A DNA stretch of 64,000 nt. It comes from Bin5 sp965221145. GTDB taxonomy: Bacteria; Chloroflexota; Anaerolineae; Caldilineales; Caldilineaceae. The stretch covers positions 1,984,001 to 2,048,000 of the forward strand of contig OZ244877.1 in assembly GCA_965221145.1 (NCBI GenBank), written 5' to 3'. The position numbers and the translations under genes were made by a program. Under the pieces are notes generated by a model. The model made no database searches, had not been told where the DNA came from, and worked only from the letters and a program-made list of their open reading frames with translations. This document shows, one piece after another, positions 26,010 to 35,413 of this stretch; the stretch's first letter is position 1; each line of letters opens with the position of its first letter.

Positions 26010-26795
26010 TCAGGCCGGCTTCCCCAAGGGGCGCAGCAGCAGCATGCCGTAGCCATAAGAACGATGCCGCCCCACCCCACGGCCCAATAGCCTTGTGAAA
26101 TCGTCGGCATCGGTTACCGTAAGCGTTCCCCGCATAAGAGCGGTTGGCCCCTCGAACGGCCTGCGTCGCAACGCGCGCAGCGAACGGCTCCGCTGGAAGG
26201 ACGCTAGGCGTGCCGCATCCAGTTCCGCCCCGCCATGGCGTTGGAACTGCTCCGCCAGCCAATCCGTATAGACCTCCTCGCGGCTGCGCGGCATCGCCCC
26301 GGGCGCATAGCGCTCCGCTTCCCGCTGGAAGGCGTCGATCTCAGCGCCCGGATTCTCGCTTCCGCGCGCGCGGCGCAAAGTGGGGCGGGTGAGAAGCTCG
26401 AACCCCAAGCGTGTACCCGCCTTCCACGTCGTCGGCATCGGCTTGCTATCCAGGCTCGCGCCGGGCAGCGCGCGAGCCTGGAGCGGGTCGGCGAACTGTG
26501 CGGCCGCTTCTCGCAAAGCGACGACGTCGACGCGGCCATAGCCGTAGAGGACGCCCCGTTGGGCGCCCTTGCTCCTGGGAAAGATCAGGCGGAAGGGCTG
26601 CGGCGCCAACTCTCCGAATACGCCAGCGAGGAAGCAGTGCATCGCGTATCCCTCGTCGAACGCCTGCCGGCTCATCATCCGCCTCGAGCCCGCCCAACGC
26701 TGGAATTCCCGCACATCCACGCAGCCGCGGATCATCTGCAAAGGCTGCGTCGCCACAGCTTTCATTCCGACAGCTCGGGTATCTTGGGTAGTCAT
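26010..26795 (-). CDS. cas6e: CRISPR RNA endonuclease Cas6e (CasE)
   Basis: This 261-residue protein cuts the CRISPR transcript inside each repeat and stays bound to the hairpin. The family start is RGCVDVREFQRWAG. A catalytic-type His lies early (YAMHCFLAGVFGE), and the C-terminal glycine-rich motif GRGVGRHRSYGYGMLLLRP is the RAMP G-loop. The ATG at 26795 overlaps the cas5e stop by four bases (ATGA), so the longer frame from 27095 is not the real start. It belongs to the Cascade operon and would also recognise the orphan hairpin before cas1. Confidence 0.93.
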   Translation of the reverse strand: MTTQDTRAVGMKAVATQPLQMIRGCVDVREFQRWAGSRRMMSRQAFDEGYAMHCFLAGVFGELAPQPFRLIFPRSKGAQRGVLYGYGRVDVVALREAAAQFADPLQARALPGASLDSKPMPTTWKAGTRLGFELLTRPTLRRARGSENPGAEIDAFQREAERYAPGAMPRSREEVYTDWLAEQFQRHGGAELDAARLASFQRSRSLRALRRRPFEGPTALMRGTLTVTDADDFTRLLGRGVGRHRSYGYGMLLLRPLGKPA

Positions 26796-27559
26796 ACGGC
26801 TTGTGCCTCCATCGGTTGCGAATCTCCACGATCGGTCGCAGGGAACCGATCTGCGGGGATGGCGGACTCGCACACGCTGCGACCGCCGCCGTGCAGGCCG
26901 GATATCCAATTGCGCTGGTCGGTCAACATATAGGTGCGGTTGGGATCGACGTGCGCTGCGCCTTCGCCCGCAGGCCACAGTACGCGGATGCCCTCCGCCT
27001 GCCCATCCCATATGTGCAAGGGCGCTGCCAGCAGAGCGGCCAAGACAGTGTCGCTGTCTTGAAAGCCCCGGAATAGCGGCATGGAGGGCAGGCACGGTTT
27101 ACGACCGATGAACAGGGGGCGGAAGGGCTGCTCCAGCGCCTCCGCCAATCGCTCCGTCGTCGGTTCGGTCGCGGCCGGCTGGAGGCGCAAAGCGACGGTG
27201 ACGCGCATATCGGCCAGATAGTCGCGGTAGCGCAGTGTGTTGGTGTAGCTGCCGCCTTCGCGTCCATCCGCCGCGCCGCGCGTCGTCCATCCACTGTCTT
27301 TTTTGGAAATGGCGGCCGTCTGAAAGTCGGTCAGCCGTACGCCGCCGGCCGGTTCGCGGTCGATGCGGGCGGCGAAGATCAGCCGCTCTTGCAACGCCTG
27401 ATGTCGGACGGCCTCAGTCCGGCGCCAGCCCAGCGCATTGGCCAGCAGACCGGTCAGCATCGAGGCGGCGGGAAACGAGCGCACGACGCCGAAGTTGTCG
27501 ACCGTTTCCCCGCCGAAGGCCATCAACGGCGCTTCCAGCGTGAGTATCAGATGGCGCAT
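26792..27559 (-). CDS. cas5e: Cascade subunit Cas5e (CasD)
   Basis: This 255-residue RAMP protein caps the 5' handle of the crRNA in Cascade. Diagnostic segments are MRHLILTLEAPLMAFGGETVD, FPAASMLTGLLANALGW and SYTNTLRYRDYLADMRVTVAL. The ATG at 27559 lies one base after the cas7e stop (27561-27563); a longer frame upstream overlaps cas7e and is rejected. Its end overlaps cas6e. Confidence 0.95.
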   Translation of the reverse strand: MRHLILTLEAPLMAFGGETVDNFGVVRSFPAASMLTGLLANALGWRRTEAVRHQALQERLIFAARIDREPAGGVRLTDFQTAAISKKDSGWTTRGAADGREGGSYTNTLRYRDYLADMRVTVALRLQPAATEPTTERLAEALEQPFRPLFIGRKPCLPSMPLFRGFQDSDTVLAALLAAPLHIWDGQAEGIRVLWPAGEGAAHVDPNRTYMLTDQRNWISGLHGGGRSVCESAIPADRFPATDRGDSQPMEAQAV

Positions 27560-27560
27560 G

Positions 27561-28730
27561 TCAGGCCGCCTCTCCGCTTTTGACGGCGCCCGCAGCCCAG
27601 GACGCCAGGTCGTCCAGGCAGAGACGAGCCGCGTTGGGGATGTCGCAGTCAGCGACCGACATGACCTGCCGGGCTGCATGCACGCCATAGGCGCTGTCGA
27701 GTTGGGTCAGGTATGCGGCCAGGGCCGCGGCCGCGTCGGCGGTCTGCGCGGTGGCCGGGCTGCGGAAAGCGTTGGCCAGGCTGCGCGGTTGCCGCGCCCC
27801 GATCTCGATCAGCATCAGATCGGCATAGGCGTAGGGCGCGGTGGAGCCGAGCTTTGCGCCGGGCGATACGGTGGCGATCAGATGGATGAGATGTTCGACG
27901 ACCTGTGCGCCCAATGACCGGTCGGCGCCCTGCCACGCTTCGGCCTTGCACCCCTGCAAGTTCGAGATCAGGCCGGGCACGTCGATGACCACATAACCGT
28001 AGAAGAGGCCCGCGGTCAACTCGGTGTCGCCGATATGGGCCGCGCCGGCATCTTCATCGTCGCGTTGCAAATCGTCGACGACCGAGAAATAGTCGCTTTC
28101 GCTTTCTTCGGGATGGACGGTGAAGGCATGGGCCACATGGACGGCGGCGTCGATGTTCGCGGCCGGGTCGGACGTGACCATGCGGCCAAAGAGCGCGCTT
28201 TCCAGCCCACCGGGGAGGGCGGCCTCCTGGCGGAACGCCTTAAAGTTGCCGCGTTCCACTTTGCCAAACAGATCTTTCGCGCTCTGCCCGGCACCCTTGG
28301 CATCGTGCATGTGTGCGCGGCAGATGGCGTCGGCCTTGTCCCGCAGGTACGCTACTTCGGGCAGACCGAGCAGCAGCGGCTGACGGCCGCTTTCACTCGT
28401 GCCGCTGCTGCCGTACACGCCGACGTTGAATGCCTCTTCCACCGCGGACAGAACCTCTTCGTCGATCCCGTCGCCCTCCCGCAGCGGCTGGATCACCTCG
28501 CGGTCAATGACATTGCGCGAGCGGATCGCTTTGGCCGCATTGGGAATATTGTGGATGGCGTAATCGTCGTCAGCCACGCGCCAGTGCCGCTTGAGGCATT
28601 GGGATGATATACGGGTGCGCACCGCGCCGCCGAACGGCATGCGCTTGGCCAGCCCGCTGTCATCGCGGTTGAGCAGCGCGGCCGGGTAGGAATGGAGCGT
28701 GTGAATCTGCAAAAATCGTGAAACGGACAT
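27561..28730 (-). CDS. cas7e: Cascade backbone subunit Cas7e (CasC)
   Basis: The 389-residue backbone protein, present in six copies along the crRNA. It begins FLQIHTLHSYPAALLNRDDSG and FGGAVRTRISSQCLKRHWR, the family hallmark, and has the thumb-like insert (VTSDPAANIDAAVHVAHAFT). AAAGGA lies 9 bases before the ATG at 28730, which I prefer to the two upstream ATG codons. It follows cse2 after 38 bases. Confidence 0.95.
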   Translation of the reverse strand: MSVSRFLQIHTLHSYPAALLNRDDSGLAKRMPFGGAVRTRISSQCLKRHWRVADDDYAIHNIPNAAKAIRSRNVIDREVIQPLREGDGIDEEVLSAVEEAFNVGVYGSSGTSESGRQPLLLGLPEVAYLRDKADAICRAHMHDAKGAGQSAKDLFGKVERGNFKAFRQEAALPGGLESALFGRMVTSDPAANIDAAVHVAHAFTVHPEESESDYFSVVDDLQRDDEDAGAAHIGDTELTAGLFYGYVVIDVPGLISNLQGCKAEAWQGADRSLGAQVVEHLIHLIATVSPGAKLGSTAPYAYADLMLIEIGARQPRSLANAFRSPATAQTADAAAALAAYLTQLDSAYGVHAARQVMSVADCDIPNAARLCLDDLASWAAGAVKSGEAA

Positions 28731-28768
28731 GATGGTCGATCCTTTCATTGGTGTATGTTCAGACGGTT

Positions 28769-29371
28769 TCATTCTGAAGGAGTGATTTGCCGCTCGGCTC
28801 GGTAGTACTCGCGGGCGATGCGGCGACGCGCCTGTTCCGCGGCCTCTTGGTTGTAGCCTTCGTTGAGGATAAACGAGGCCATTTCGCGCCAGTTGAATGG
28901 CTGGCCCGCGGCGGCCATCATGCGGAAGAGCCGGGCCAGCAACGTGCGCAGGATCGGCCCGCGCGCGGTCAACAGGCGGTTGAGGCGGGATTCGCTGTAG
29001 TAGGCGCTGCTCCGCTGGCTTTCCCCGCCGGAAAAGAGCGCGCGACCGACCGGCATCATCCCGTCATGCGCTGTACGGCCAACTCCATCGCCGGAGGCGG
29101 TAGGTGTCATCAGCGCGATGCCATGCAGGATCAGCGCCCACTTGTTCTCAACTTGCGCGCTGCCCAGCAGCTCATACCTGGCCAGCAGCCGCCAGACGGC
29201 CGCGGCATCCGGCGCGTCCGGGTCCATGCGCCGCAGTTCGGCCAGGTCGCCGCGCGGAAAGTCGCCGCTGGCCAGTGCGCGGGCCAAAGTCACGGCAATA
29301 TCTCCCCAACTGGCGGGCCGGCCTTCGTGCGCGGGCGGGCTGGCCGTGTCAACAGTCTGTGTGCTATTCAT
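28769..29371 (-). CDS. cse2: Cascade small subunit Cse2 (CasB, Cas11)
   Basis: This 200-residue all-helical protein forms the belly dimer that stabilises the R-loop. Typical segments are GDLAELRRMDPDAPDAAAVWRLL, SESRLNRLLTARG, and FNWREMASFILNE near the C-terminus. The ATG overlaps the stop of cse1 by four bases (29368-29371). Confidence 0.93.
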   Translation of the reverse strand: MNSTQTVDTASPPAHEGRPASWGDIAVTLARALASGDFPRGDLAELRRMDPDAPDAAAVWRLLARYELLGSAQVENKWALILHGIALMTPTASGDGVGRTAHDGMMPVGRALFSGGESQRSSAYYSESRLNRLLTARGPILRTLLARLFRMMAAAGQPFNWREMASFILNEGYNQEAAEQARRRIAREYYRAERQITPSE

Positions 29372-30954
29372 TCCTCATCTCCCTCCTCTGCGTTGTCAAA
29401 TAGGGACGGCAATCCTTGCGGCCCTCGGATTCTTGCCTCGAACAGGCTCTCGGCGTTGGCGCGGGCGCGGTAGCGGTGGATGGCTGGGCAAGGCAGCGCC
29501 TCTTCCGCCTCGCGCAGGATTCTGCGCGCCCGGTTCACGACACCGCTTTCGTCATCCAGCAGCCACGCATGACGGATCCGGCTGCGCTCGTCGTTGCTAT
29601 CGCTCTCAAACTCAGCCTGCAGATCCTCGAAGAAGCGGGCGTCAACGAATTCGTCGAGCCTGTTGAGCCACGGGCGGGCCAGATTGCGGTGTTCGGCGCT
29701 CAAATTCTTGCTGTCCCCCCGCGCCGCGAAGACCTGAATCGCGTGACTGAGAATGCGCTGGACTGTGCCGATGTTTTCGATGCGAGATTGGGCGATGCTG
29801 CCAAGCTCGTTCATGCTCTCGCGCCGCATCAGCGCCCGTTTGGCTTTATGGCTGATCGGAATGATACGTTCGTAGTAGCCTTCAGTCTTGCCCTGTCCCC
29901 GCACCAACGCACGCGCAAGCAGTAACGTTGGCGCCGATGCGTCCCGCTCCGAGCGGGTCGGTTGCAAGAGCGCAGGCTGCCCCCAATTCGCTGAGGTGAG
30001 ATATTCGGTCACCCGTCGGTAGGTAAACCCTCCCCTGGCAAGCGTCAGCGCTTTGCTCTCCTTGCGGTTGATCGGCATCCAAGGGTCGCCCGTTATGCCG
30101 TTCAGACTCTTCGCTTCGATGCGCGCCGCCTTGGAGCTTGTTCTGAGGCTATACAAGCTCCCATCGTGGTTGACGCGCAAGCGAACCCGTCGGCAGACCT
30201 CTATATAGTACGGGTTCAGCCGGTGCGGGAGCAGCGCCTCGCTCTTTGTCCCGTCCCAGGGGAGCGTCCACAGCAGGCCGACGCCATCCTCAGTCATAGG
30301 ATAATCGGCCACCAGGGAGGCATGCCTCTCGGACAGGCCGAGCATATCGCGTCGCAGATGCACGCCGGGCCTTGCCGAGGGCGTGAGCGAGAAGGCCGCC
30401 CGGCTGCCCAACCCGCCGTTCATCCTTGAGATGCCGTAATTGCCCGCGCCGCTGAAGCCCTCCATCGTCTGCAGCGTGATCAGCGCCAAGATCCAATCGT
30501 CCGCCTCCGCCTGCGCCGCCACAGCCCACTTGATATCGTGATTTTTCGAGAGCACCAGCATATCCAAGCCATCGGGGGTCGGCACAGAGGTCTTGTAATC
30601 CTTTAGCCTGTCGTCCGATCTGGCTGGCGGCTGCATAAAGGCCGGGCGCGTGATCTCCTCCACCATCAAGCGCCAAGGCTCGTCCTCCGCGAAATCCGGC
30701 GTCAGGCCCCGGAGCAGCAGCAGCCACTGTCCAGCTTCTTCCGGCGGCTCATTTAGGCCCCCCTTGCGCAGCGCCATTACGCCCAGTTGCACAAGGAAAG
30801 CGTGCCAGGCGTGGCGTTGATGGGGCCTGAGCGCGGGGAAGGCCAGCGCCTGATCCTGCATCAGCAGCGCATACGTCTCCGGCAGCGTGGCCCTGAGGGC
30901 GGGGGTTGAGTCGGTGTCGACTCTGATGACTCTCTCCGTCAACAAATTGTGCAT
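29368..30954 (-). CDS. cse1: Cascade large subunit Cse1 (CasA, Cas8e)
   Basis: This 528-residue protein recognises the PAM and recruits Cas3. It starts NLLTERVIRVDTDSTP, has the loop QTMEGFSGAGNYGISRMNGGLGSR that is conserved in Cse1, and ends in a four-helix bundle. GAGGAG lies about 11 bases before the ATG. It is the first Cascade gene and follows cas3 after 85 bp in the same direction. Confidence 0.95.
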   Translation of the reverse strand: MHNLLTERVIRVDTDSTPALRATLPETYALLMQDQALAFPALRPHQRHAWHAFLVQLGVMALRKGGLNEPPEEAGQWLLLLRGLTPDFAEDEPWRLMVEEITRPAFMQPPARSDDRLKDYKTSVPTPDGLDMLVLSKNHDIKWAVAAQAEADDWILALITLQTMEGFSGAGNYGISRMNGGLGSRAAFSLTPSARPGVHLRRDMLGLSERHASLVADYPMTEDGVGLLWTLPWDGTKSEALLPHRLNPYYIEVCRRVRLRVNHDGSLYSLRTSSKAARIEAKSLNGITGDPWMPINRKESKALTLARGGFTYRRVTEYLTSANWGQPALLQPTRSERDASAPTLLLARALVRGQGKTEGYYERIIPISHKAKRALMRRESMNELGSIAQSRIENIGTVQRILSHAIQVFAARGDSKNLSAEHRNLARPWLNRLDEFVDARFFEDLQAEFESDSNDERSRIRHAWLLDDESGVVNRARRILREAEEALPCPAIHRYRARANAESLFEARIRGPQGLPSLFDNAEEGDEE

Positions 30955-31039
30955 CGGGCGATTCTCTCCTCATCTGGTAGGAAGGGTGTTTTGATAAAGG
31001 TGGGGCGATAGGAGCAACGATTTGTGGAGTGCCTTGCCG

Positions 31040-33721
31040 TTAGAGCCGCCGCAACCCCAGCCGATCATAGCGGAAGCGCCTCTCGCCAATCGTGAACTCG
31101 AATCCACCGTCCCCCGCTATCCAGGGGACCGGCTGCTCCCCCGTCAATCCACGGGCCATGTGGCCGGGGATCACGATCTTCGCAATGGTGCAGTCGGCGG
31201 CAAAGGGGCTGGGGGCCGCCGGTTCCAACGTGATTTCAACGCCCTCATCGCCCAGCCTGGTGCGAATCTTCGCCTCCACATCGGGGAAGACGACTTTGTC
31301 GTTTTCCTCATAGAAGGAACAGTCGCGGCGCACGAGCACCTGTCGGGCGCTCAGACCGTCAGCGATGAGAGCGCCCTCTATCTCGATGGCATGGTCGCGC
31401 CAGTCCTCCCCCATCTCCTCCGTGATCGCGTCCAGCGCTTCGGGGTGGGTGCTGCGCTCTACCAACTCCCGGTTCATATGTGGAATGGTCCAGGGTGTGC
31501 CGTTGGCGGCGTGTTCAGCGATCAATCGCCTGCTGGCCTCCAGGATGCGCAGATCTTCGTAAACGAAGCCATTCGGCCCCAGGCCGTTTGTTTCCTGTCT
31601 GCGCGTCAGCCAAGGGGAGAGGTCGGCATCTGCGGGAGTCAGAACGAGGCAGGTTGGGCTGCGATAGAGTTCGGGGCGGTCGGCGCGTTGATGCCGGTGG
31701 AGCCTGCCAATCCGTTGCAGCAACACATCCATCGGGCACAGATCGCAGATCAACAGGTCGGCGTCTATGTCCAGAGACTGCTCCAACGTCTGCGTGCCGA
31801 CGATGACAAGCCCGCCCGGTCCACGGTTCTTGCCGATCTGCTCCTCCACGGCCGTGTCCAGGCGCCCGCGGTCCGCGGGGGCGAACCGGCCGTGATGCAG
31901 CGTCAGTACACCATTGACCCCGAATAACAACTGCTGTTCATCGGGCCCGGCCCGCTCCTCCAACGCCTGCTGGGTTCGAACTGCAAAGCCAACCGTATTG
32001 CGAACAATCAAGACCTTTGCGCCCGCCCGCGCCGCCTGCAAGCCACGGTCTGCCAGCGCGGCAAACTCCTCCATCACCGGCAACGTCTCAACCTGAAGCC
32101 TCTTGCTTCGGCCACTCTCCCCCACCGCAACCACCTTCTCCCGCCCCGCGCCGCGCGTGGTGATGGCCGGGTAGCTGGCCTCCCGCGCCTCCTTCAGCGA
32201 GATGCCGTCCCCGGCGGCAAGACGGCCCGGCGCAGACAGGCGCTGGCGCGCAACCGAGCCGAGCGTGGCCGACATCAGGCAGGCATAGCCGCCCGCGCCA
32301 AGATGGGCGTCGAGCAGCTGTTCAAGGATTACCCGCATATACGGGTCTGAAGCATGCACCTCGTCCACAACCAGCAGATTGCGGGCCAGGCAGGCGGCGC
32401 GCATATGGGCGTGCCGCACCGTCAGAGCCGCCATCATCGCCTGGTCGACCGTCCCCACCGCAATCTGCGCCGCCAAGTAGCGCTTGGCGCTTTCAGCCGC
32501 CCACCGACGCCTGATCACCGGATCGGCGGCGCTGTGCTGGTCTTCCCACCAGACCTCGTAATGCGGCAGGCGCTTGCCCGCCGCCGCGCCGGCCCGCAGA
32601 TAGCCCGGAACCGCAAGCACAGGTTCAGGTGTGTAGCCCTCCGGAAACATGGCGTCAATACATCTGGTGACACGGCTGTGTATCTGCGTAGCGGCGGATC
32701 GGGTGGGCAGGGCGAAGTAAAGGCCGTCTACCAGCCCCGCTTCGTACATACGGGCAAAGCGCCACAGAGCCGCCTCGGTCTTGCCGGAGCCGGTTTCCGA
32801 CTCGATGATGACCAAGGATTCGTCCAGCGGGAGATCGGCAACCGCCCGTTGCATGGCGTTGGGCTGGCCGTCGATATCGAACAGCGCGGCGAAGCAGGGC
32901 AACTCCGGCAAAGCGTCCCGCTGCCCCGCAAGCTCCAAACCGATATCAGAAACCGCCTTGCGGGCGCGTTCTCGCGCCGAATCCATGTAATCGTCTCGGA
33001 CCCGGTCGCAGAATTCGAAGAACTGTTCATCAGAGCCGAGCCAGTCCGCCAGCATGCACAGGCCCAGGAACATATGCTGGAAAGCGGGCGCAGACGGCAG
33101 GGGCGCTCCTGTGGGTATGTAGGCGGCCGGGAACCAGTCACGCACGAGTCGCACGATGCGCTTGACACATTGGCGCGGATTGAGGTCGCCGAACGGTCGC
33201 CAAGCGGCGGGGTTGGGAGCAAGATTGGCAGACAGATTCAACGGCGTGCCATGATGTGAGAAGGCTGCGATCAACAGGCCGCTTGCCGTTGCCCCGTCAT
33301 CGTTATCCCATTCCATAAAATCAGGCACACCCAGGGTGTCAAGAAACCAATCCGCCGTCTCTTCGTCTTTGTACTCCAGCACAGGCACGAGGTCCGAGAC
33401 ATGTCCCATACGCGGCGGCTTCTTGCGCCGCGGCGCAAGATCTTCTTTGCGCCAGATACGGGCCTGAAAACCGATATTCACCTTGCCGATGTCGTGCAGG
33501 GCGGCGAAGACACACAGCCGTGCAACCGTTATCTCGTCCAGGTCATCTCTGTCACCCGCGCGCGCCAACCGCTTGCGGACTGTCGGTTGCTTCAGCAGGG
33601 CCTCGAAGCAGGCTGCTACATCGGCAAGGTGGTGTTCCAGAAGGTGTATTCGCTGATGATCCGATCTGTTTGATTTCGCCCAATGATGTTGGATGTAGAT
33701 GGGTAGACTTTTGTCTTCCAT
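31040..33721 (-). CDS. cas3: CRISPR-associated nuclease-helicase Cas3
   Basis: This 893-residue protein degrades the DNA marked by Cascade. The N-terminal HD nuclease shows His-rich HLLEHHLADVAACF and AALHDIGKVNIGFQ plus AFSHHGTPLN. The superfamily 2 helicase follows with Walker A SETGSGKTEAALW, DEVH box VVDEVHASDPYM, SATLGS, GTQTLEQSLDIDADL and the arginine-finger motif LLQRIGRLHRH. All are intact. AAGGAA precedes the ATG. As the promoter-proximal gene it should be transcribed from the AT-rich region at 33.79 kb. The opposite-strand open frames are shadows. Confidence 0.97.
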   Translation of the reverse strand: MEDKSLPIYIQHHWAKSNRSDHQRIHLLEHHLADVAACFEALLKQPTVRKRLARAGDRDDLDEITVARLCVFAALHDIGKVNIGFQARIWRKEDLAPRRKKPPRMGHVSDLVPVLEYKDEETADWFLDTLGVPDFMEWDNDDGATASGLLIAAFSHHGTPLNLSANLAPNPAAWRPFGDLNPRQCVKRIVRLVRDWFPAAYIPTGAPLPSAPAFQHMFLGLCMLADWLGSDEQFFEFCDRVRDDYMDSARERARKAVSDIGLELAGQRDALPELPCFAALFDIDGQPNAMQRAVADLPLDESLVIIESETGSGKTEAALWRFARMYEAGLVDGLYFALPTRSAATQIHSRVTRCIDAMFPEGYTPEPVLAVPGYLRAGAAAGKRLPHYEVWWEDQHSAADPVIRRRWAAESAKRYLAAQIAVGTVDQAMMAALTVRHAHMRAACLARNLLVVDEVHASDPYMRVILEQLLDAHLGAGGYACLMSATLGSVARQRLSAPGRLAAGDGISLKEAREASYPAITTRGAGREKVVAVGESGRSKRLQVETLPVMEEFAALADRGLQAARAGAKVLIVRNTVGFAVRTQQALEERAGPDEQQLLFGVNGVLTLHHGRFAPADRGRLDTAVEEQIGKNRGPGGLVIVGTQTLEQSLDIDADLLICDLCPMDVLLQRIGRLHRHQRADRPELYRSPTCLVLTPADADLSPWLTRRQETNGLGPNGFVYEDLRILEASRRLIAEHAANGTPWTIPHMNRELVERSTHPEALDAITEEMGEDWRDHAIEIEGALIADGLSARQVLVRRDCSFYEENDKVVFPDVEAKIRTRLGDEGVEITLEPAAPSPFAADCTIAKIVIPGHMARGLTGEQPVPWIAGDGGFEFTIGERRFRYDRLGLRRL

Positions 33722-33786
33722 CGTTTATTCCTTCTCCGGTCATGTCAAACGAATAGGGTTGCAAGTGGATAAGAACTACGGCAATC

Positions 33787-33818
33787 ATATACATATATAC
33801 TTATGACTATATGTATAT
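33787..33818. promoter_or_regulatory. AT-rich inverted repeat upstream of cas3
   Basis: ATATACATATA at 33787-33797 is repeated inversely at 33808-33818 with 10 bases between. It lies 66 bases before the cas3 start in a GC-rich genome, inside the only strikingly AT-rich patch of the cas region. It probably combines the cas promoter with a dimeric repressor or activator site. Confidence 0.5.
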
Positions 33819-33921
33819 ATACTGCAATACAATTATTAACATCTCCGTGAGAGCGGAAAGGACGGCACGGCCGTTGCTCGGCATTGCGCCTGTCTCTCTC
33901 CAGTGCCCGTCAATGACACAC

Positions 33922-35244
33922 TCAGGACATTTCCCAGAGCAGGCGCAGCGGCACCGCGTAGAGGCCGCCGTCGAAGCGGACGCTCGTTTCGCCATCGTAG
34001 AACACCACCCCGCCAACGAAGCGATTGCCTGTGGCAGCCTTGAGTTTACGCAGGGCGCGGAAATCGGCAGCTGTCACGGTTGCGCCGGCCTTGACCTCTA
34101 CGCCCGCCAGAGCCTGTGTCCCCCGCTCGATGACGATGTCCACTTCGGCGCCGTCCCTGTCGCGGAAGTGGAAAAAGGAGACGGGGTCGGCGTGCCAGCT
34201 GGCCTGACGCCGCAGCTCCTGGTAGACGAAGGTTTCCAGCAGCTGCCCCAGCAAGGTCCGGTCGGCGGCGAGACTGGTTGCGTCTATGCCGAGCAGAGCA
34301 CAGGCCAGTCCGGTGTCGCCCAGATGGAGCTTGGGTGTTTTGATGAGGCGCTTGAGACGATTGCTGTGCCAGGGCGGAAGCTGCTCAAGCAGGAAGACCC
34401 GCTCAAGCAAGGTGACGTAATCCCGGATCGTGGGACGGCTGACCTGGAACGGCGCGGCAAGCTCGGAGAGGTTGAAGAGCGTAGCCGTCTGCACCGCCGC
34501 GTGCGTCAACAGCCGCGGCAGCAGATCGAGGGAGCGGATGCGGGCGATCTCCGGCACGTCCCTCTGCACCTGCGCATCGAGATAGTTTTGATACCAGTTG
34601 GCGCGTCGGCGACCGGCGGGCCGCGCCAGTGCCGCCGGATACCCGCCCGCTACGATGCGGTCGATAAGCTCTTTACCCAGGCGCTGCGTGCGGCGGTTCT
34701 TGAACCCGCGGCCGAAAAGGACGTCAAGAAAGCCCGCGGGCCGCCCCACGGTGCCGGGCAGGGCCGAGCTGTTTTGAAGTTCACACTGCGCCAGCGGATG
34801 CAGCCTGATCGTTTCCATACGCCCAGCCAGGGAGTCTGATAGCGCCGGAGTGTGCAGCACGTTACTCGAGCCGGTCAGCAGGAAGCGCCCGGGCCGGCGG
34901 CGGCGGTCCACCTCCATCTTCAAAGCGGCAAAGAGCGCGGGCACGCGTTGCACTTCGTCGAGGATAACCCGCTCAGGCAGGTCAGCGACGAAGCCGATTG
35001 GATCGGCCGCGGCGCCCGCGCGGAAGACCGCATCGTCGAATGTGAAGTAGGTGTAGTCCCTGGGAATGCCAGACGAAATGTTTGGCGAGAGGTCTGCCCC
35101 GGCCCAGCGCTCTGGGGTGTAGACCTGGGCAAGGGTGGTCTTGCCGCACTGCCGGGGACCCTGGATCAGGACGACCGGCGAGTCCTCAAGCGCCTCGGTT
35201 AATCGCTGTTCGATGAAACGGGGGTAAAGGATGTCCTCAGCCAT
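33922..35244 (-). CDS. AAA ATPase with DUF4143 domain
   Basis: This 440-residue protein has Walker A LIQGPRQCGKTTLAQ, Walker B ERVILDEVQRVP, a sensor LLTGSSNVL and an arginine pair SLAGRMETIRL. A winged-helix segment (LSELAAPFQVSRPTIRDYVTLLE) precedes a PD-(D/E)XK-like DUF4143 domain, FFHFRDRDGAEVDIVIERG and AGVEVKAGATV. Such proteins are common in bacteria, often as orphans; some act in toxin-like or defence settings, but no role is proven. I start at ATG 35244; a longer frame runs into the IS3 end at 35414 and is not credible. Three 23-bp direct repeats lie directly upstream. It is codirectional with cas3 but separated by 200 bp. Confidence 0.8.
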   Translation of the reverse strand: MAEDILYPRFIEQRLTEALEDSPVVLIQGPRQCGKTTLAQVYTPERWAGADLSPNISSGIPRDYTYFTFDDAVFRAGAAADPIGFVADLPERVILDEVQRVPALFAALKMEVDRRRRPGRFLLTGSSNVLHTPALSDSLAGRMETIRLHPLAQCELQNSSALPGTVGRPAGFLDVLFGRGFKNRRTQRLGKELIDRIVAGGYPAALARPAGRRRANWYQNYLDAQVQRDVPEIARIRSLDLLPRLLTHAAVQTATLFNLSELAAPFQVSRPTIRDYVTLLERVFLLEQLPPWHSNRLKRLIKTPKLHLGDTGLACALLGIDATSLAADRTLLGQLLETFVYQELRRQASWHADPVSFFHFRDRDGAEVDIVIERGTQALAGVEVKAGATVTAADFRALRKLKAATGNRFVGGVVFYDGETSVRFDGGLYAVPLRLLWEMS

Positions 35245-35303
35245 CGGCTGATTGTAACCTTTTGCTTCGGCTGATTGCAACTTTACCCTACGGCTGATCG
35301 AGA
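35245..35303. repeat. Three direct repeats with 23-bp period before the AAA ATPase gene
   Basis: CGGCTGATTG begins at 35245 and 35268, and CGGCTGATCG at 35291. The first two units are similar over GATTG(T/C)AAC as well. The first copy touches the start codon. The repeats could be an operator read by a protein binding one DNA face at two-turn spacing. Confidence 0.5.
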
Positions 35304-35413
35304 GATTTCTCCCTCGATGCTGCTCTTTTGAGATCTTTGAGTGGCCTCTGGCAGCACTTCCTCGATCCGATGCTGCCTGTATCCAGTGTTTCTCGGACCC
35401 AGAAGCATATATA

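Noticed and set aside
26010..27095. A 361-residue cas6e
   Set aside because: The first 100 residues are an out-of-frame reading of cas5e; the four-base overlap at 26792-26795 marks the real start.
32354..33259. A 301-residue plus-strand frame inside cas3
   Set aside because: It is a shadow of cas3, whose helicase motifs lie in the opposite strand. The same holds for the frames at 48252-49436 and 55348-56496.
35245..35303. Direct repeats as a plasmid iteron origin
   Set aside because: There is no replication initiator gene; the neighbour is a DUF4143 ATPase, and chromosomal metabolic genes are close.
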